From assembly GCF_020005165.1 (NCBI RefSeq), contig NZ_JAHCLT010000002.1, positions 434,001-498,000 of the forward strand: a DNA stretch of 64,000 nt, written 5' to 3'. Position numbers and translations under genes: made by a program. Below, piece after piece: positions 26,466 through 35,945 of the stretch. Origin of the DNA: Kangiella taiwanensis (lineage in GTDB: Bacteria > Pseudomonadota > Gammaproteobacteria > Enterobacterales > Kangiellaceae). The notes beneath the pieces were generated by a model. That model was not told the origin of the DNA and did not search any database. It saw nothing but the letters and a program-made list of their open reading frames with translations. The number at the start of each line of letters is the position of its first letter. Positions within the stretch are counted from its first letter, which is position 1.

Positions 26466-29156
26466 CTAGCCCTCGCCCACATTGTTAGAGTTGACTAGGG
26501 CTTCCAAATCAAGCTCTCGCTGTGACCAGCGACTCACGGCTAAATGCTCCGCGAAATTGCCTGAGTATTCGGTCAATTCGGCATTACCTTTTTTGAAGTC
26601 TTCGGCAATAACTTCCAGCATCACTTTCCACTCGTTGATGGCCTCATTAAAACTGTCAGCGTACGGATTGTTTTTAATATCCTTAAGTGCTTTTACGCCT
26701 TCTAGGACATCACTCTCATTGGTAATACCAATGTATTTACATTCTTTAAGATGCGCCTGCATAAAAACAATCCCAGCAACCTCGTGCTCTCCAGCTTCAT
26801 GATTAAGCTGACGCTCTGAAATGGCATACAACAGTAATTGAGGCTCCGCAACAGGATCACGAAATAGGGAAACTAATGTTGGCTGCCCAGTTTTATAATC
26901 AATGATTAACTTACTTCCATCTTCAAGTTCATCGATGCGGTCAATAATAATACTAAAAGTTAATCCCGCCAGCTCAACTTGGCGTGACGTTTCCGTGGCC
27001 ACAACCTTAAAAGGCGTTCTCTTTTTATCGAGCTCAAGTGACTCCGTAACCAATGCTTCTAATCGAGCTTTTTCAATAGTAAAAAACGATGCATTCTGTA
27101 ATAGATATATTTTTCGAGCAGCTTCCGATAACACAAACTGTGTTGTTGAGTCGACTAGCTCAGACTGATCCGCTGGAGAGAGCTCGAGCAATGCACTTTG
27201 TGATTTCAAGCGCTCCCATATGAGCTGCATCACCTGGTGAAACAGGTTTCCTCGATCCATAAACGAAACACCGACACCGTCAACCTCAAAAGGCTCAATA
27301 TTGAGTCGATACCGCAAGTAGGCATCAAAAGGTGACGCAGCCTGCATGCGCAGTAATCCTGTGCCCCCTTTAACCGCATAGTGTGACTCAAGCGGCAATC
27401 CTTGATGATCCGTAAAGTACTCCAGCGACTGACTATTAGGTTTATCTTCGAAGCCCCAAGGCAGTGTAGCTTCGAGGTACAACCGCTCTACATGATGTTC
27501 AGGTAACAAATGTTGCAGCAAAGGACTAATCATTTGTTCCTGCTCACCATCATACTCAGCATAGCTTATCACCAGCTCAGGATTGGCCAATAGAGACCTC
27601 AATAAGGAACCCGCATACTCAAGCTCTCGTTTATGTGAGGAGCCTGGTAACTCATGTTTTTGGTGCAACGTTTTCGACAGAAATGGATTAGGCGTTGCTT
27701 TCTGTGGCAAGGCTTGATCGGTCGCCCCAACCAGCCATACCGCATCATGCGTTACGCCAATCGCTTCTAATAACCCCATAACCTGTAACGGGGCCTTGGG
27801 TTGTTGTTGATGGAAGTTTTGAAGTTCTAATTGCTCTTTGAGTAACTGCACAGCAGTACCAAATGTCATGGACTTGGCTAGAACTTTTTGTAACTTCTCG
27901 GTCGACTTAATCGCTTCAATAAACGTCTGCTGTACCTGATACTCTCTACTGGATAGGCTGTGATAACCCGTCCAGTGCAACGTTGCCAATGATTCAAGAA
28001 CAAACTTAATATGCTCTTTTAAATCAGTCGACTGAGGTGTTTCTTTTTGACTGAGTTCCATAGTTTTCAGCCAAGGTAAGTCAACCTGATGAAAGCGGGT
28101 TAACTTCAGTAAGTCTTCTTGGCTGTAATACTGCTTGGTCGATTTCCTAATGAGTAACTCGAATTTAGTGGCTGACCAATGCTGCTGTTGTTCGTGATAA
28201 AGATAAGGCGATAATAATAAATGCTGTAGCTGACTCTTTGTGATGCTGCGGTGATAGAAGGTAAAATAATCCATTACAACCGCAACCTGAGGTTGTTTAA
28301 GTAACGCCTCATCGATTGAAAAATCATGAAGTGGATGAGTTACTTCGTCTCCCTCACTCAAGTTTTTGGCGTAAAACTCTCGATAGATAATTCGCTCAAT
28401 CACGCCACGCTTTTGCTCCAAATCAGGAACAACGATAGCGAGATTCAGGTGCTCGTCTTTTTGTAGCTTGTCTTTTGCCCAGCGCACCGCTGCTAATAAC
28501 TCATCTTCAGGTTCAGCTAACGAATACAGCTTCACTTCAACCTCAGCTTTTGCCATCAATGACCATTCAGTGAGCGACTTTGACTCACCTAACTTAGACA
28601 GTAGGGATTGTTGCTGTGGTGTCGGTTGCTCAAAACCGTAGGTCAGCATGTTTTGGGGTAGCTCAAGTGCAAAGAGCGTGACATGATCAAGTAACACATT
28701 GGCCTGTTGATGCGAGTCGATCCAGCCAGAGTCATCGAGCTGATGCTTAAACTGCTTTAACCAATCAGCGAAAATCTCTTGGTCTTGGTCTCCCGGCATG
28801 ACCTCTAGTTCACGAATTTGCCATTGCTGACAGATTCGCCATGCATCAAAACTCAAGTGTTGCGTCTGCTTCGTATTCAGTAGTGACTCAACAGCCTCCG
28901 AGGATGATACTAAACGCTGCCATAAATATTGACATTGTTCAGAGCCAAGTCTTGTTGGCAGTGTCGCACCGGCATCCAAGGCAAGCCCCCAGCAATAGTC
29001 AACAAAAGCACTCCATGGCATCACTTTTATGCTCGGCCATACCTCATAACCGCTTGCAAACTGATAAGCCGCATACCTTTCACGAATGAAGCGCGACTGA
29101 CGCCGGCTAGCGGTAATGATTAATGAGTTCTCGGGATCAAATCCACTAAAATCCAT
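26466..29156 (-). CDS. AddB-like PD-(D/E)XK nuclease
   Basis: An 896-aa protein of the proteobacterial AddB/RexB-like group. The N-terminus (SLIITASRRQSRFIRERYA) lies where AddB has a helicase-like fold, but no intact Walker A is visible. The C-terminal nuclease has GNLFHQVMQLIWERL and IIDRIDELEDGSKLIIDYKTG, a RecB-type PD-(D/E)XK signature. The iron-sulfur cysteine quartet found in Firmicute AddB is not evident. It lies between the acuI-like gene (14 nt) and the AddA-like gene (one nucleotide), so it is part of an operon. Confidence 0.85.
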   Translation of the reverse strand: MDFSGFDPENSLIITASRRQSRFIRERYAAYQFASGYEVWPSIKVMPWSAFVDYCWGLALDAGATLPTRLGSEQCQYLWQRLVSSSEAVESLLNTKQTQHLSFDAWRICQQWQIRELEVMPGDQDQEIFADWLKQFKHQLDDSGWIDSHQQANVLLDHVTLFALELPQNMLTYGFEQPTPQQQSLLSKLGESKSLTEWSLMAKAEVEVKLYSLAEPEDELLAAVRWAKDKLQKDEHLNLAIVVPDLEQKRGVIERIIYREFYAKNLSEGDEVTHPLHDFSIDEALLKQPQVAVVMDYFTFYHRSITKSQLQHLLLSPYLYHEQQQHWSATKFELLIRKSTKQYYSQEDLLKLTRFHQVDLPWLKTMELSQKETPQSTDLKEHIKFVLESLATLHWTGYHSLSSREYQVQQTFIEAIKSTEKLQKVLAKSMTFGTAVQLLKEQLELQNFHQQQPKAPLQVMGLLEAIGVTHDAVWLVGATDQALPQKATPNPFLSKTLHQKHELPGSSHKRELEYAGSLLRSLLANPELVISYAEYDGEQEQMISPLLQHLLPEHHVERLYLEATLPWGFEDKPNSQSLEYFTDHQGLPLESHYAVKGGTGLLRMQAASPFDAYLRYRLNIEPFEVDGVGVSFMDRGNLFHQVMQLIWERLKSQSALLELSPADQSELVDSTTQFVLSEAARKIYLLQNASFFTIEKARLEALVTESLELDKKRTPFKVVATETSRQVELAGLTFSIIIDRIDELEDGSKLIIDYKTGQPTLVSLFRDPVAEPQLLLYAISERQLNHEAGEHEVAGIVFMQAHLKECKYIGITNESDVLEGVKALKDIKNNPYADSFNEAINEWKVMLEVIAEDFKKGNAELTEYSGNFAEHLAVSRWSQRELDLEALVNSNNVGEG

Positions 29157-29170
29157 AGAATTCCTAAATG

Positions 29171-30154
29171 TTACTGACAGTTCACCAATAGGCGACCGCG
29201 ATGTTTATTATCAATAAGTTCATCAAAGTATGGTGATACATCTTTTAACGCAATCTCTTTACTCAGTATTTTTTCAAAATCTGGTAAAGGTGATTCATTG
29301 CCAAACTGGTTCCATAAGGTTTCTCTTAAATCCATAGGGCAATTCGTTGAGCTGACGCCCAACAAGCTAACACCTCGTAAAATGAGCGGAATGACTGTGG
29401 CTTGGAGCTTTGGACTTTGTGCTAAACCAATACAGGCGATATTGCCCCATAGGTCAACATTAGCCATCAGTTTGCTTAACGTTTCACCACCGATGCTATC
29501 GATTAAGCCACCATAAATACCTTTAGCTAATGGTTTATCGCTAAGCTCTAAGTCACTTAAGGTCTTAATGTCAGTGGCTCCGAGGTCTTTAAGGTAATCG
29601 TGCATGGTTGATTGGCTGGTAATGGCTATGGTTTCATAGCCTTTTTTACTGAGTAGGTTAATCGCAAAGCTGCCCACCCCGCCGCTTGCTCCAGTCACTA
29701 CGATAGGCCCTTTATCCGGTGTTTGCCCGTTCACTTCCATGCGATGAATCGCCAATGCGGCAGTAAAGCCTGCAGTACCAATGATCATCGAATCACGGCT
29801 TGAATAGCTCGCAGGTTGTTTCATCACAAAAGAACTGTCTACACAAGCGTATTGCGCTAGACCACCATCAAAGCTTTCACCCAAACCGCAACCATTAACA
29901 ATAACCGCATCACCTTCTTTAAGCTCAGAGTTAGCTGACTCAACAACAGTACCTGCCAAATCAATTCCTGCATTTAATGGAAAGGTTTTCATGATAGCGC
30001 CACGGCCACTTGCCGCCAGTGCATCCTTGTAATTAATACTAGAATAATCAACCTTAATTAAAGTATCACCAGAGCTTAATTCATCGGTGTCCATCTGAAC
30101 AAGTTGGTGTTGTACCTCTGAATCTTTGAATACACGGCAGGCTAAAAAAGACAC
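29171..30154 (-). CDS. acuI: AcuI/YhdH-type acrylyl-CoA reductase-like quinone oxidoreductase
   Basis: A 327-aa zinc-free medium-chain dehydrogenase of the YhdH/AcuI group. SSINYKDALAASGRG and PLNAGIDLAGTV are family signatures, and the NADPH fold motif is GASGGVGSFA. Known members reduce acryloyl-CoA to propionyl-CoA, which matters for DMSP breakdown in marine bacteria. The substrate here is inferred from the family. It sits between the alkB-like gene and the AddB-like gene on the same strand with short gaps. Confidence 0.88.
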   Translation of the reverse strand: MSFLACRVFKDSEVQHQLVQMDTDELSSGDTLIKVDYSSINYKDALAASGRGAIMKTFPLNAGIDLAGTVVESANSELKEGDAVIVNGCGLGESFDGGLAQYACVDSSFVMKQPASYSSRDSMIIGTAGFTAALAIHRMEVNGQTPDKGPIVVTGASGGVGSFAINLLSKKGYETIAITSQSTMHDYLKDLGATDIKTLSDLELSDKPLAKGIYGGLIDSIGGETLSKLMANVDLWGNIACIGLAQSPKLQATVIPLILRGVSLLGVSSTNCPMDLRETLWNQFGNESPLPDFEKILSKEIALKDVSPYFDELIDNKHRGRLLVNCQ

Positions 30155-30214
30155 GTAGACTCCTTAAATTGCTATTCATGAACTCGCTCCCTGTCAATAG
30201 GGTTAGCGGGCATA

Positions 30215-30865
30215 TTACTTTACAGATGAGCCAATAACATTGCGAAACGTTAAATTAATCCTCGGCTGTGTAATATTGGCTTCTTTAGGAACTTGATGCA
30301 GCCAATGCTGCTGAGTCGCTCCTTTCATGACCAATAGACTACCAGAAGTTAGCGTCATTTTGTGTCTCAATTTGGGGTTTGTTTTGTGTTTGAGATGGAA
30401 TGCTCGAGGTTGCCCTAAACTTAATGACGCAATCACTGGCTCTGCTCCAAGCTCTTTTTCATCATCAGCATGCCATCCCATGCTATCTTGACCATCCCGA
30501 TACAAATTACAAAGCACACTATTGAAATCACTACCAACCACTATTTCGATACGCTGCCTGAGTTCTAATAACGGTTGAATCCAAGGCAACGGCTTATGGA
30601 GCTTACCAGAATAGCGATAATCAGCGTCAGAATCACCATACCAAGCCACTAGCCTCGGTACTTTGCGCTCCTGCCCCGCAATCCATAGTGACTCCTGCTC
30701 CCACTGGACTGTTTTCCTTAGATTATCAAATAACTCAATGGACAGATCGTAATCCATAAAATCTGCATGAAGCTGAACCACACCACTAGCAGGCTTCCCC
30801 TCATCGGCTGAAGCTAAGATAAAGGTTTCAATGTGTTGATTCAGGTTTAAACCAATTTGTTGCAT
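30215..30865 (-). CDS. AlkB-like 2-oxoglutarate/Fe(II) dioxygenase
   Basis: A 216-aa AlkB-family oxygenase that likely removes alkyl lesions from DNA or RNA by oxidative dealkylation. The iron ligands are His132 and Asp134 (GWHADDE) and His190 (HWLHQVPK). The 2-oxoglutarate-binding RxNxTxR is present as PRINLTFR at about residues 201-208. The layout is closer to the ALKBH2/3-like group than to E. coli AlkB. It is first in the presumed operon with acuI, addB-like and addA-like genes. Confidence 0.9.
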   Translation of the reverse strand: MQQIGLNLNQHIETFILASADEGKPASGVVQLHADFMDYDLSIELFDNLRKTVQWEQESLWIAGQERKVPRLVAWYGDSDADYRYSGKLHKPLPWIQPLLELRQRIEIVVGSDFNSVLCNLYRDGQDSMGWHADDEKELGAEPVIASLSLGQPRAFHLKHKTNPKLRHKMTLTSGSLLVMKGATQQHWLHQVPKEANITQPRINLTFRNVIGSSVK

Positions 30866-30924
30866 AAAATCGTATCATTAATTTTTCAGGCTTGCTTTCT
30901 TGAGCTTAATTTAATTTGCGCCAA

Positions 30925-30960
30925 TAAAAAAGAGGCCAACCAAATGAATGGTTGGCCTCT
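30925..30960 (-). terminator. Terminator after POT transporter gene
   Basis: A perfect 12-bp stem (AGAGGCCAACCA with TGGTTGGCCTCT, loop AATGAA), followed on the minus strand by a T-rich tract. Confidence 0.85.
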
Positions 30961-30999
30961 CGTTCTCATCTTATAGAATAAGAGAAAATCTATATTAGA

Positions 31000-32520
31000 T
31001 TACTTTTCATCTCTCGCTTCTTCTAAGGTGTCTTTTCTTTCAACCACTTCTTGTTCCCACTTTCTACTAAACATACCGATTAGGAGAACAACCGCACCAA
31101 CACCAATACTGAAGGTCGCGATGAACTGGAACAAGCTTGGCATTTCAGAAACATTGTCAGGGTCGAAGCCGCCTGCCAATAAACCTGCAATAATACTGCC
31201 GATAGAATACGTAAAGATGAATAAGCCCATCATCTGGCCCATATAACGGCGAGGTGACAACTTACTCACAGCACTTAACGCGATAGGGCTTAAGCAAAGC
31301 TCACCCACGGTGTGCAAGAAATAAGTCAAGATCAAGAAGAATGCTGCAGACTTACCACCACCGGCTGCGATGTGTGCAGCGAATACCATTACAACGAAAC
31401 CACTACCCATGATTATCAAACCAAAAGCAGTTTTAAGGCCGTAGCCTGGCGTTACCATTCGCTTACCTAATTTAACCCAGAAAGCAGCAAAAAAAGGAGT
31501 CAGCACGATAATAAAGAAAGAGTTCACACTTTGGAACCACGCTGTTGGGATCTCAAAAGTGCTAATCATTCTGTCTGTGTAATCTCGAGCGAATAGATTT
31601 AAAGAAGAGCCTGCTTGCTCAAAACCTGACCAGAAACATGCAGAAGCAATACAAATCAGTAATAGCGCCCACATACCCTTCTTTTCAGTTCGATCTAAGT
31701 TACCGAAGAAGTAGATAAATGCAAAATAAATGATAAAAAGCGCACTTAGTGTGATAGCTGTTTTCTCAGCTAGACTCACTGCATCAATTGAAATGGTTCC
31801 AACCAACGTTAAACCAGTGACAACCGCTAAAGCAACTAGGAAAAGACCAATGATTGACCAGCTTTTCTTACGAGCGCTGTCTGAAATCTGAACTGATGGC
31901 TTATCACTAACTTCTGGTAAGTTTCTGTGAGTGATGTAGAACTGGATTAAACCTAAGCCCATACCTACTGCAGCAGCACCGAACGCATAGTGCCAACCAG
32001 CACTTTCCATTAGATATCCGCAAACAAAATAACCAATTAATGAGCCAATATTGATGCCCATGTAGTAGATCGCGTAACCAGCGTCACGGCGCTCATCTTC
32101 ACTACCATAAAGTTGACCAACAACCGCAGTGATATTTGGTTTTAGAAGACCCGTACCCAATGCAACCAGAATCAATCCGATAAAGAAAGAGCTTTCGTTT
32201 GGAATCGCTAGCACTATGTGACCACACATAATGACGATACCGCCATACCAAATAGCCTTTTTACCACCGATTAATCGGTCAGCGATCCAACCGCCTGGTA
32301 AACCCATGAAATATACAGAACTGGTATACAAGCCATAAATAGCAGTTGCAGTAACTGTAGTAAGCCCTAAACCACCCTCTTGTAGCAAAGCCGTCATAAA
32401 TAAAACCAAAATACCACGCATACCGTAATAACTCATGCGCTCCCACATCTCAGTCATAAACAAGGTCTGAAGACCTTTGGGATGCCCAAAAAAGGACTTG
32501 TCTTTTGTTTGATCTGTCAT
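31000..32520 (-). CDS. POT/PTR2 family proton-coupled oligopeptide transporter
   Basis: A 506-aa inner-membrane transporter of the POT family with about 12-14 membrane helices, importing di- and tripeptides with protons. The proton-coupling ExxER motif is in MTEMWERMSYYGMRG. PTR2 signatures GGWIADRLIGGKKAIWYGG and IYYMGINIGSLIG are present. The start has the Shine-Dalgarno AAAGGG. Its job fits the many secreted peptidases in the window. It is monocistronic with a strong terminator. Confidence 0.93.
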   Translation of the reverse strand: MTDQTKDKSFFGHPKGLQTLFMTEMWERMSYYGMRGILVLFMTALLQEGGLGLTTVTATAIYGLYTSSVYFMGLPGGWIADRLIGGKKAIWYGGIVIMCGHIVLAIPNESSFFIGLILVALGTGLLKPNITAVVGQLYGSEDERRDAGYAIYYMGINIGSLIGYFVCGYLMESAGWHYAFGAAAVGMGLGLIQFYITHRNLPEVSDKPSVQISDSARKKSWSIIGLFLVALAVVTGLTLVGTISIDAVSLAEKTAITLSALFIIYFAFIYFFGNLDRTEKKGMWALLLICIASACFWSGFEQAGSSLNLFARDYTDRMISTFEIPTAWFQSVNSFFIIVLTPFFAAFWVKLGKRMVTPGYGLKTAFGLIIMGSGFVVMVFAAHIAAGGGKSAAFFLILTYFLHTVGELCLSPIALSAVSKLSPRRYMGQMMGLFIFTYSIGSIIAGLLAGGFDPDNVSEMPSLFQFIATFSIGVGAVVLLIGMFSRKWEQEVVERKDTLEEARDEK

Positions 32521-32560
32521 TGATATACCCTTTAATTACTCAAAATCTTATGCTTACTCT

Positions 32561-32626
32561 GACAATAGAGTGATAGATCATAGTGATTTAATGCGATTAC
32601 CCAGCCGTGACTTTCGATCTATTGTC
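32561..32626. repeat. Inverted repeat upstream of POT transporter gene
   Basis: GACAATA (32561-32567) and TATTGTC (32620-32626) form widely spaced arms, with inner TAGATC/GATCTA. It could be a regulatory site or another mobile palindrome. The core does not match copies A and B. Confidence 0.3.
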
Positions 32627-32796
32627 GAAATAATTACAAGATAAGTCGCTGATTATGTTAATAATTTATTTTTAGCAACACATTTGGCCCAAAATAAGAC
32701 ACCACATTGTTATATAATGACTTTGATTCGTCCAGTTCTTTTTCCAGCGAAATCGTAACCCTACAAGCCGGTAAGAGCTTCAGATTTGTGACTTAT

Positions 32797-33624
32797 TTAT
32801 TGGCGGCTAAGTCTTATATTACTAGGCAAACTTCGAGCACTGTTTGTTCTGAAAGGATTAATATCTAACCCACCCCGGCGTGTATAGCGCGCATAAACAG
32901 TGAGCGTTTTTGGCTGACAAATACGCATAATGTCATTAAAAATACGCTCAACACACTGCTCGTGGAATTCGTTGTGGGTGCGAAAAGACACCAAGTACTT
33001 AAGCAAGGACTCATGGTCGATGGCTTTGCCTTTGTACTCAATCTGCACACTGGCCCAGTCCGGCTGATTCGTGATCAGGCAATTACTCTTAAGTAAATGA
33101 CTGTGAAGCGCTTCTTCGACATCATCACCACTCGTCGAGAGTTGAAGCAACTCAGGTTGATAGTCGTACTGCTCGATTTCGATATCCAGATCATCCAGTA
33201 GTAAACCCTCCAGCTCAGACACTGGACACTCTAAACGAAACTCCTCAGGATGATACAACTGCACTTGCACCTGCCCTTGTGCAGCCTCTGTTAAATCCTC
33301 GACTAAGCGCTGCTGTACTAGTTCCCAGCTTTCAAAACGTGTTTGGTTGTAAGAGTTTAGGTAGAGCTTGAAAGACTTTGATTCGATGATATTGACTGAA
33401 TCATGAGGAAACTCGAACACGCCAATAGCCACTTGTGGCTTGCCTTTTGGGTTGAGCCACGACATTTCATAGGCATTCCAATAATCGGAACCCTGGAAAG
33501 GCAAGTCATTGGATAAGCCTAACTCTTCACGCTTTATTTGCCGTGCTACAGGAAAAAGCAAACTTTTATCATATTTCTCAGGATACTCAGTATCCTTACC
33601 TAAAGGTATTTCGTTGTTAGCCAT
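32797..33624 (-). CDS. queF: NADPH-dependent 7-cyano-7-deazaguanine reductase QueF
   Basis: Reduces preQ0 to preQ1 in queuosine synthesis. This is the long, two-domain (E. coli-type) form, 275 aa. The QueF motif is [11 protein letters not shown] (about residue 82) and the catalytic Cys is in [11 protein letters not shown] (about residue 182). The C-terminal [16 protein letters not shown] is conserved. A GTG at 33633 is inside the Shine-Dalgarno GAGGTG, so the ATG at 33624 is preferred. It begins 10 nt after rlmM, suggesting one transcript for two RNA-modification genes. Confidence 0.95.
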   Translation of the reverse strand: MANNEIPLGKDTEYPEKYDKSLLFPVARQIKREELGLSNDLPFQGSDYWNAYEMSWLNPKGKPQVAIGVFEFPHDSVNIIESKSFKLYLNSYNQTRFESWELVQQRLVEDLTEAAQGQVQVQLYHPEEFRLECPVSELEGLLLDDLDIEIEQYDYQPELLQLSTSGDDVEEALHSHLLKSNCLITNQPDWASVQIEYKGKAIDHESLLKYLVSFRTHNEFHEQCVERIFNDIMRICQPKTLTVYARYTRRGGLDINPFRTNSARSLPSNIRLSRQ

Positions 33625-33634
33625 TCGATTCACC

Positions 33635-34717
33635 TCAAGAATGATTCTGCGCCACTTTCGACTTTAATCGAAAATACACCGTAATTTCTTCACGGTCATG
33701 ATAAAGATGTTTCGCTTGCCAAAAGTAGGACTTCTCTGCATCTTCTAATCTATCGCATACGAGCCCAATACAATCCGCCACTTCTTGAAAGCGCTTTTTC
33801 ATGGGGAGCTTTAAATTGAAAATAGCATGCTGAGTATGCCCCCCTTCAAGCCATTCGGCCATAAGATTCGCCACCAATGATGGCTTTTCTACCATATCAC
33901 AGACCAATACGTTGACAGGCTTTTCCGGCAACCACGTGAAGGCATTCTCTTGATAATGCTCAACGTGCTCGGTTGCCATGAGTTTCTTATCCATAGGGCC
34001 ATTATCAATTGCTGATACTTGCAATCCACGCTCAACCAACTGAAATGTCCAGCCGCCCGGCGCTGCACCTAAATCAACGCCCGTATTTCCCAAACGAAAA
34101 GCATCCCGTTGCTGTCGGTTGGACATTAAAACTTGTATCGCCTCATCTAACTTCAGACTTGAACGGCTGGGGGCATTCTTCGGCGCTTTAAGCCTTAGAA
34201 TGCCGCCTTTGAGTTCACTTGAACGTTCAGCAGGAGAGTAACCGAGCACACAATGATCGGTGGCAAGAAATAGAGTATGCAATCTAAACTCACTGTCATC
34301 ATGAACTAGCCCTTGCTTTTCCAAGGCTATGGTAAGAGGCGTTGAGAACTTCTTACAGAACTTGGAAAGCTCACGCCCCTCATCACTATCCAAATGCTCA
34401 ACTAGCAGGCTTTTAGCCATAGCCACATCAGCGCAAACGTCTAGAATTGGAGTGATGCGGTCCTCTAATGGCAATTCTTCTAATTCAGCTTTGGCCCAGA
34501 ACCATTGGCGCGCGAATATAATGTCGGACAAATCTAATAGGTCAAAAAATGCCTCGCTACTCGCATCATCAAACAAATAAAAGCGAACATAGCCGGCATC
34601 AGTTTGTGCGTTGGCGTAGCCAGCTAATTCGTGAGCATTGGCGATGGCCTGCACTTCTGCAGCACAATCGGACTCAAAACCGGGCCGACAAAAAAAGATA
34701 AAAGGAGTTTGTTGCAT
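33635..34717 (-). CDS. rlmM: 23S rRNA C2498 2'-O-methyltransferase RlmM
   Basis: A 360-aa SAM-dependent ribose methyltransferase of the FtsJ type with an N-terminal THUMP-like region. SAM motif I is [15 protein letters not shown], followed by the Asp motif LVCDMVEKP and a downstream [10 protein letters not shown] Lys. Together they suggest the K-D-K-E set typical of 2'-O methylation. Length agrees with E. coli RlmM (366). It is followed by queF after 10 nt and is divergent from the methyltransferase at 34846. Confidence 0.93.
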   Translation of the reverse strand: MQQTPFIFFCRPGFESDCAAEVQAIANAHELAGYANAQTDAGYVRFYLFDDASSEAFFDLLDLSDIIFARQWFWAKAELEELPLEDRITPILDVCADVAMAKSLLVEHLDSDEGRELSKFCKKFSTPLTIALEKQGLVHDDSEFRLHTLFLATDHCVLGYSPAERSSELKGGILRLKAPKNAPSRSSLKLDEAIQVLMSNRQQRDAFRLGNTGVDLGAAPGGWTFQLVERGLQVSAIDNGPMDKKLMATEHVEHYQENAFTWLPEKPVNVLVCDMVEKPSLVANLMAEWLEGGHTQHAIFNLKLPMKKRFQEVADCIGLVCDRLEDAEKSYFWQAKHLYHDREEITVYFRLKSKVAQNHS

Positions 34718-34845
34718 AAATCAACATAGACGATTTTCGATGCTTGAATTCTAACATGTAGCATAAGCTTTGATTAGGGATTTACCCCTGCCAGTGCTAA
34801 AATAGCGCCACTTTTCAATAATTTCGCCCAAGATACAGAAACAAT

Positions 34846-35442
34846 ATGGCTCATTACAGCAAATCGCAGATCGCAGACCTGAAAAAAGACTTACACGTTG
34901 AAGATACTCTCAACGGCTTCCCAATGACATTTGACACAACTTGGGGCATTTTTTCTCCGCGCGCGATTGACGATGGCTCTATCATGCTATTGAAGTACCT
35001 TGACGTTGCGCCAAGCGATAATTGTCTAGACTTGGGCTGCGGTTACGGTGTTCTTGGTCTCACCATGGCTAAAATGGCGCCCCAAGGCACGACTCTTATG
35101 GTCGATAAAGATTATGTTGCCGTAGACTACGCCAATAAAAACGCTAAGAAAAACCAAACACCGAATGCAAGCGCTCGCCTCAGCAACGGCTTTAGCGATG
35201 TTCCAGAAAAAAACTTTAATGTTATCGTCTCTAACATCCCTGCCAAAGTGGGGAATGAGCTCCTGTACATTTTCTTGCATGATGCTTATCAAAGGCTCCA
35301 ACCGGGTGGTCGATTCTATGTTGTGACCATTACGGGTTTGCGAGACTTTATGAAACGAGCTTTTAAAGAAGTTTTCGGTAACTATAAGAAACATAAACAA
35401 GGACCTGCTTATACCGTTGCTAGTGCCATCAAAGAAGAGTAG
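34846..35442 (+). CDS. Small class I methyltransferase, RsmC/RlmG-like
   Basis: A 198-aa SAM methyltransferase related to the MTS domain of RsmC/RlmG and to the YbxB group. Motif I is CLDLGCGYGVLGLTMA. The conserved NPPF/NPP segment of base methyltransferases is replaced by SNIPAKVG, so only the second proline remains. Upstream TFDTTWGIFSPRAIDDGS matches the family's DxxxGxFS motif, suggesting an rRNA guanine-N2-like enzyme. The substrate is uncertain because of the altered motif. Confidence 0.75.
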   Translation: MAHYSKSQIADLKKDLHVEDTLNGFPMTFDTTWGIFSPRAIDDGSIMLLKYLDVAPSDNCLDLGCGYGVLGLTMAKMAPQGTTLMVDKDYVAVDYANKNAKKNQTPNASARLSNGFSDVPEKNFNVIVSNIPAKVGNELLYIFLHDAYQRLQPGGRFYVVTITGLRDFMKRAFKEVFGNYKKHKQGPAYTVASAIKEE

Positions 35443-35889
35443 TTGTCACATTAGCCGTCTATTTTCTATACAGCTGTAACTTTGTCATCTAAGCGTCAAA
35501 AAGTTTACACATTTCCTGTGGATAACTTTGGGGAAAAATTGCTTAAACCTGCTCAAACCCCATAAAATCAGGTAGCCTTTAACAAATTGTTCATTTTTTA
35601 AACAAAAACACTCTTTAACCTTATAAATCAATAAGTTAGCATGACAAATATAGTCTAAAAGTCACCTGTTTATTCTCTAAACAAGCTCAATCCCTTGTAA
35701 ATTAAGGCTTATATGGCAATTGTGGATTTCTTTGAATGATTTTGTCATGTAACAACTTGTACTGCTCAAAAAAATCAAGTCATTTTTGAAGTTTTTTCAC
35801 AGGTAAGTAGTTACTTACTGGGTATGTTCTACATACTTGAAATTGTGAACTGGTTTTACTTTCGAAGGTACCTGTGACCATTTACTGCG
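35443..35889. other. AT-rich intergenic region with palindromes
   Basis: About 450 bp without a credible coding frame. It has a DnaA-box-like TGTGGATAA at 35517-35525 and nested inverted repeats: CACAGGTA (35799-35806) pairs with TACCTGTG (35869-35876). Inside lie GTAAGTA GT TACTTAC and GTATG TTCTA CATAC. On the minus strand CCAGTAAGTAACT resembles the core of repeat copies A and B. Confidence 0.5.
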
Positions 35890-35920
35890 AAAAAAAAGCC
35901 CAAGTAAAAACTTGGGCTTT
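35890..35920 (-). terminator. Terminator after giant subtilase gene
   Basis: A perfect 10-bp stem (AAAGCCCAAG with CTTGGGCTTT, loop TAAAAA), followed on the minus strand by T8. Confidence 0.85.
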
Positions 35921-35945
35921 AATGGTTTTATGACTAACCTAACTG

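Noticed and set aside
35517-35525. Perfect DnaA-box-like TGTGGATAA in an AT-rich region
   Set aside because: A single strong box with no cluster, no dnaA, gidA or rpmH neighbours; not evidence of an origin.
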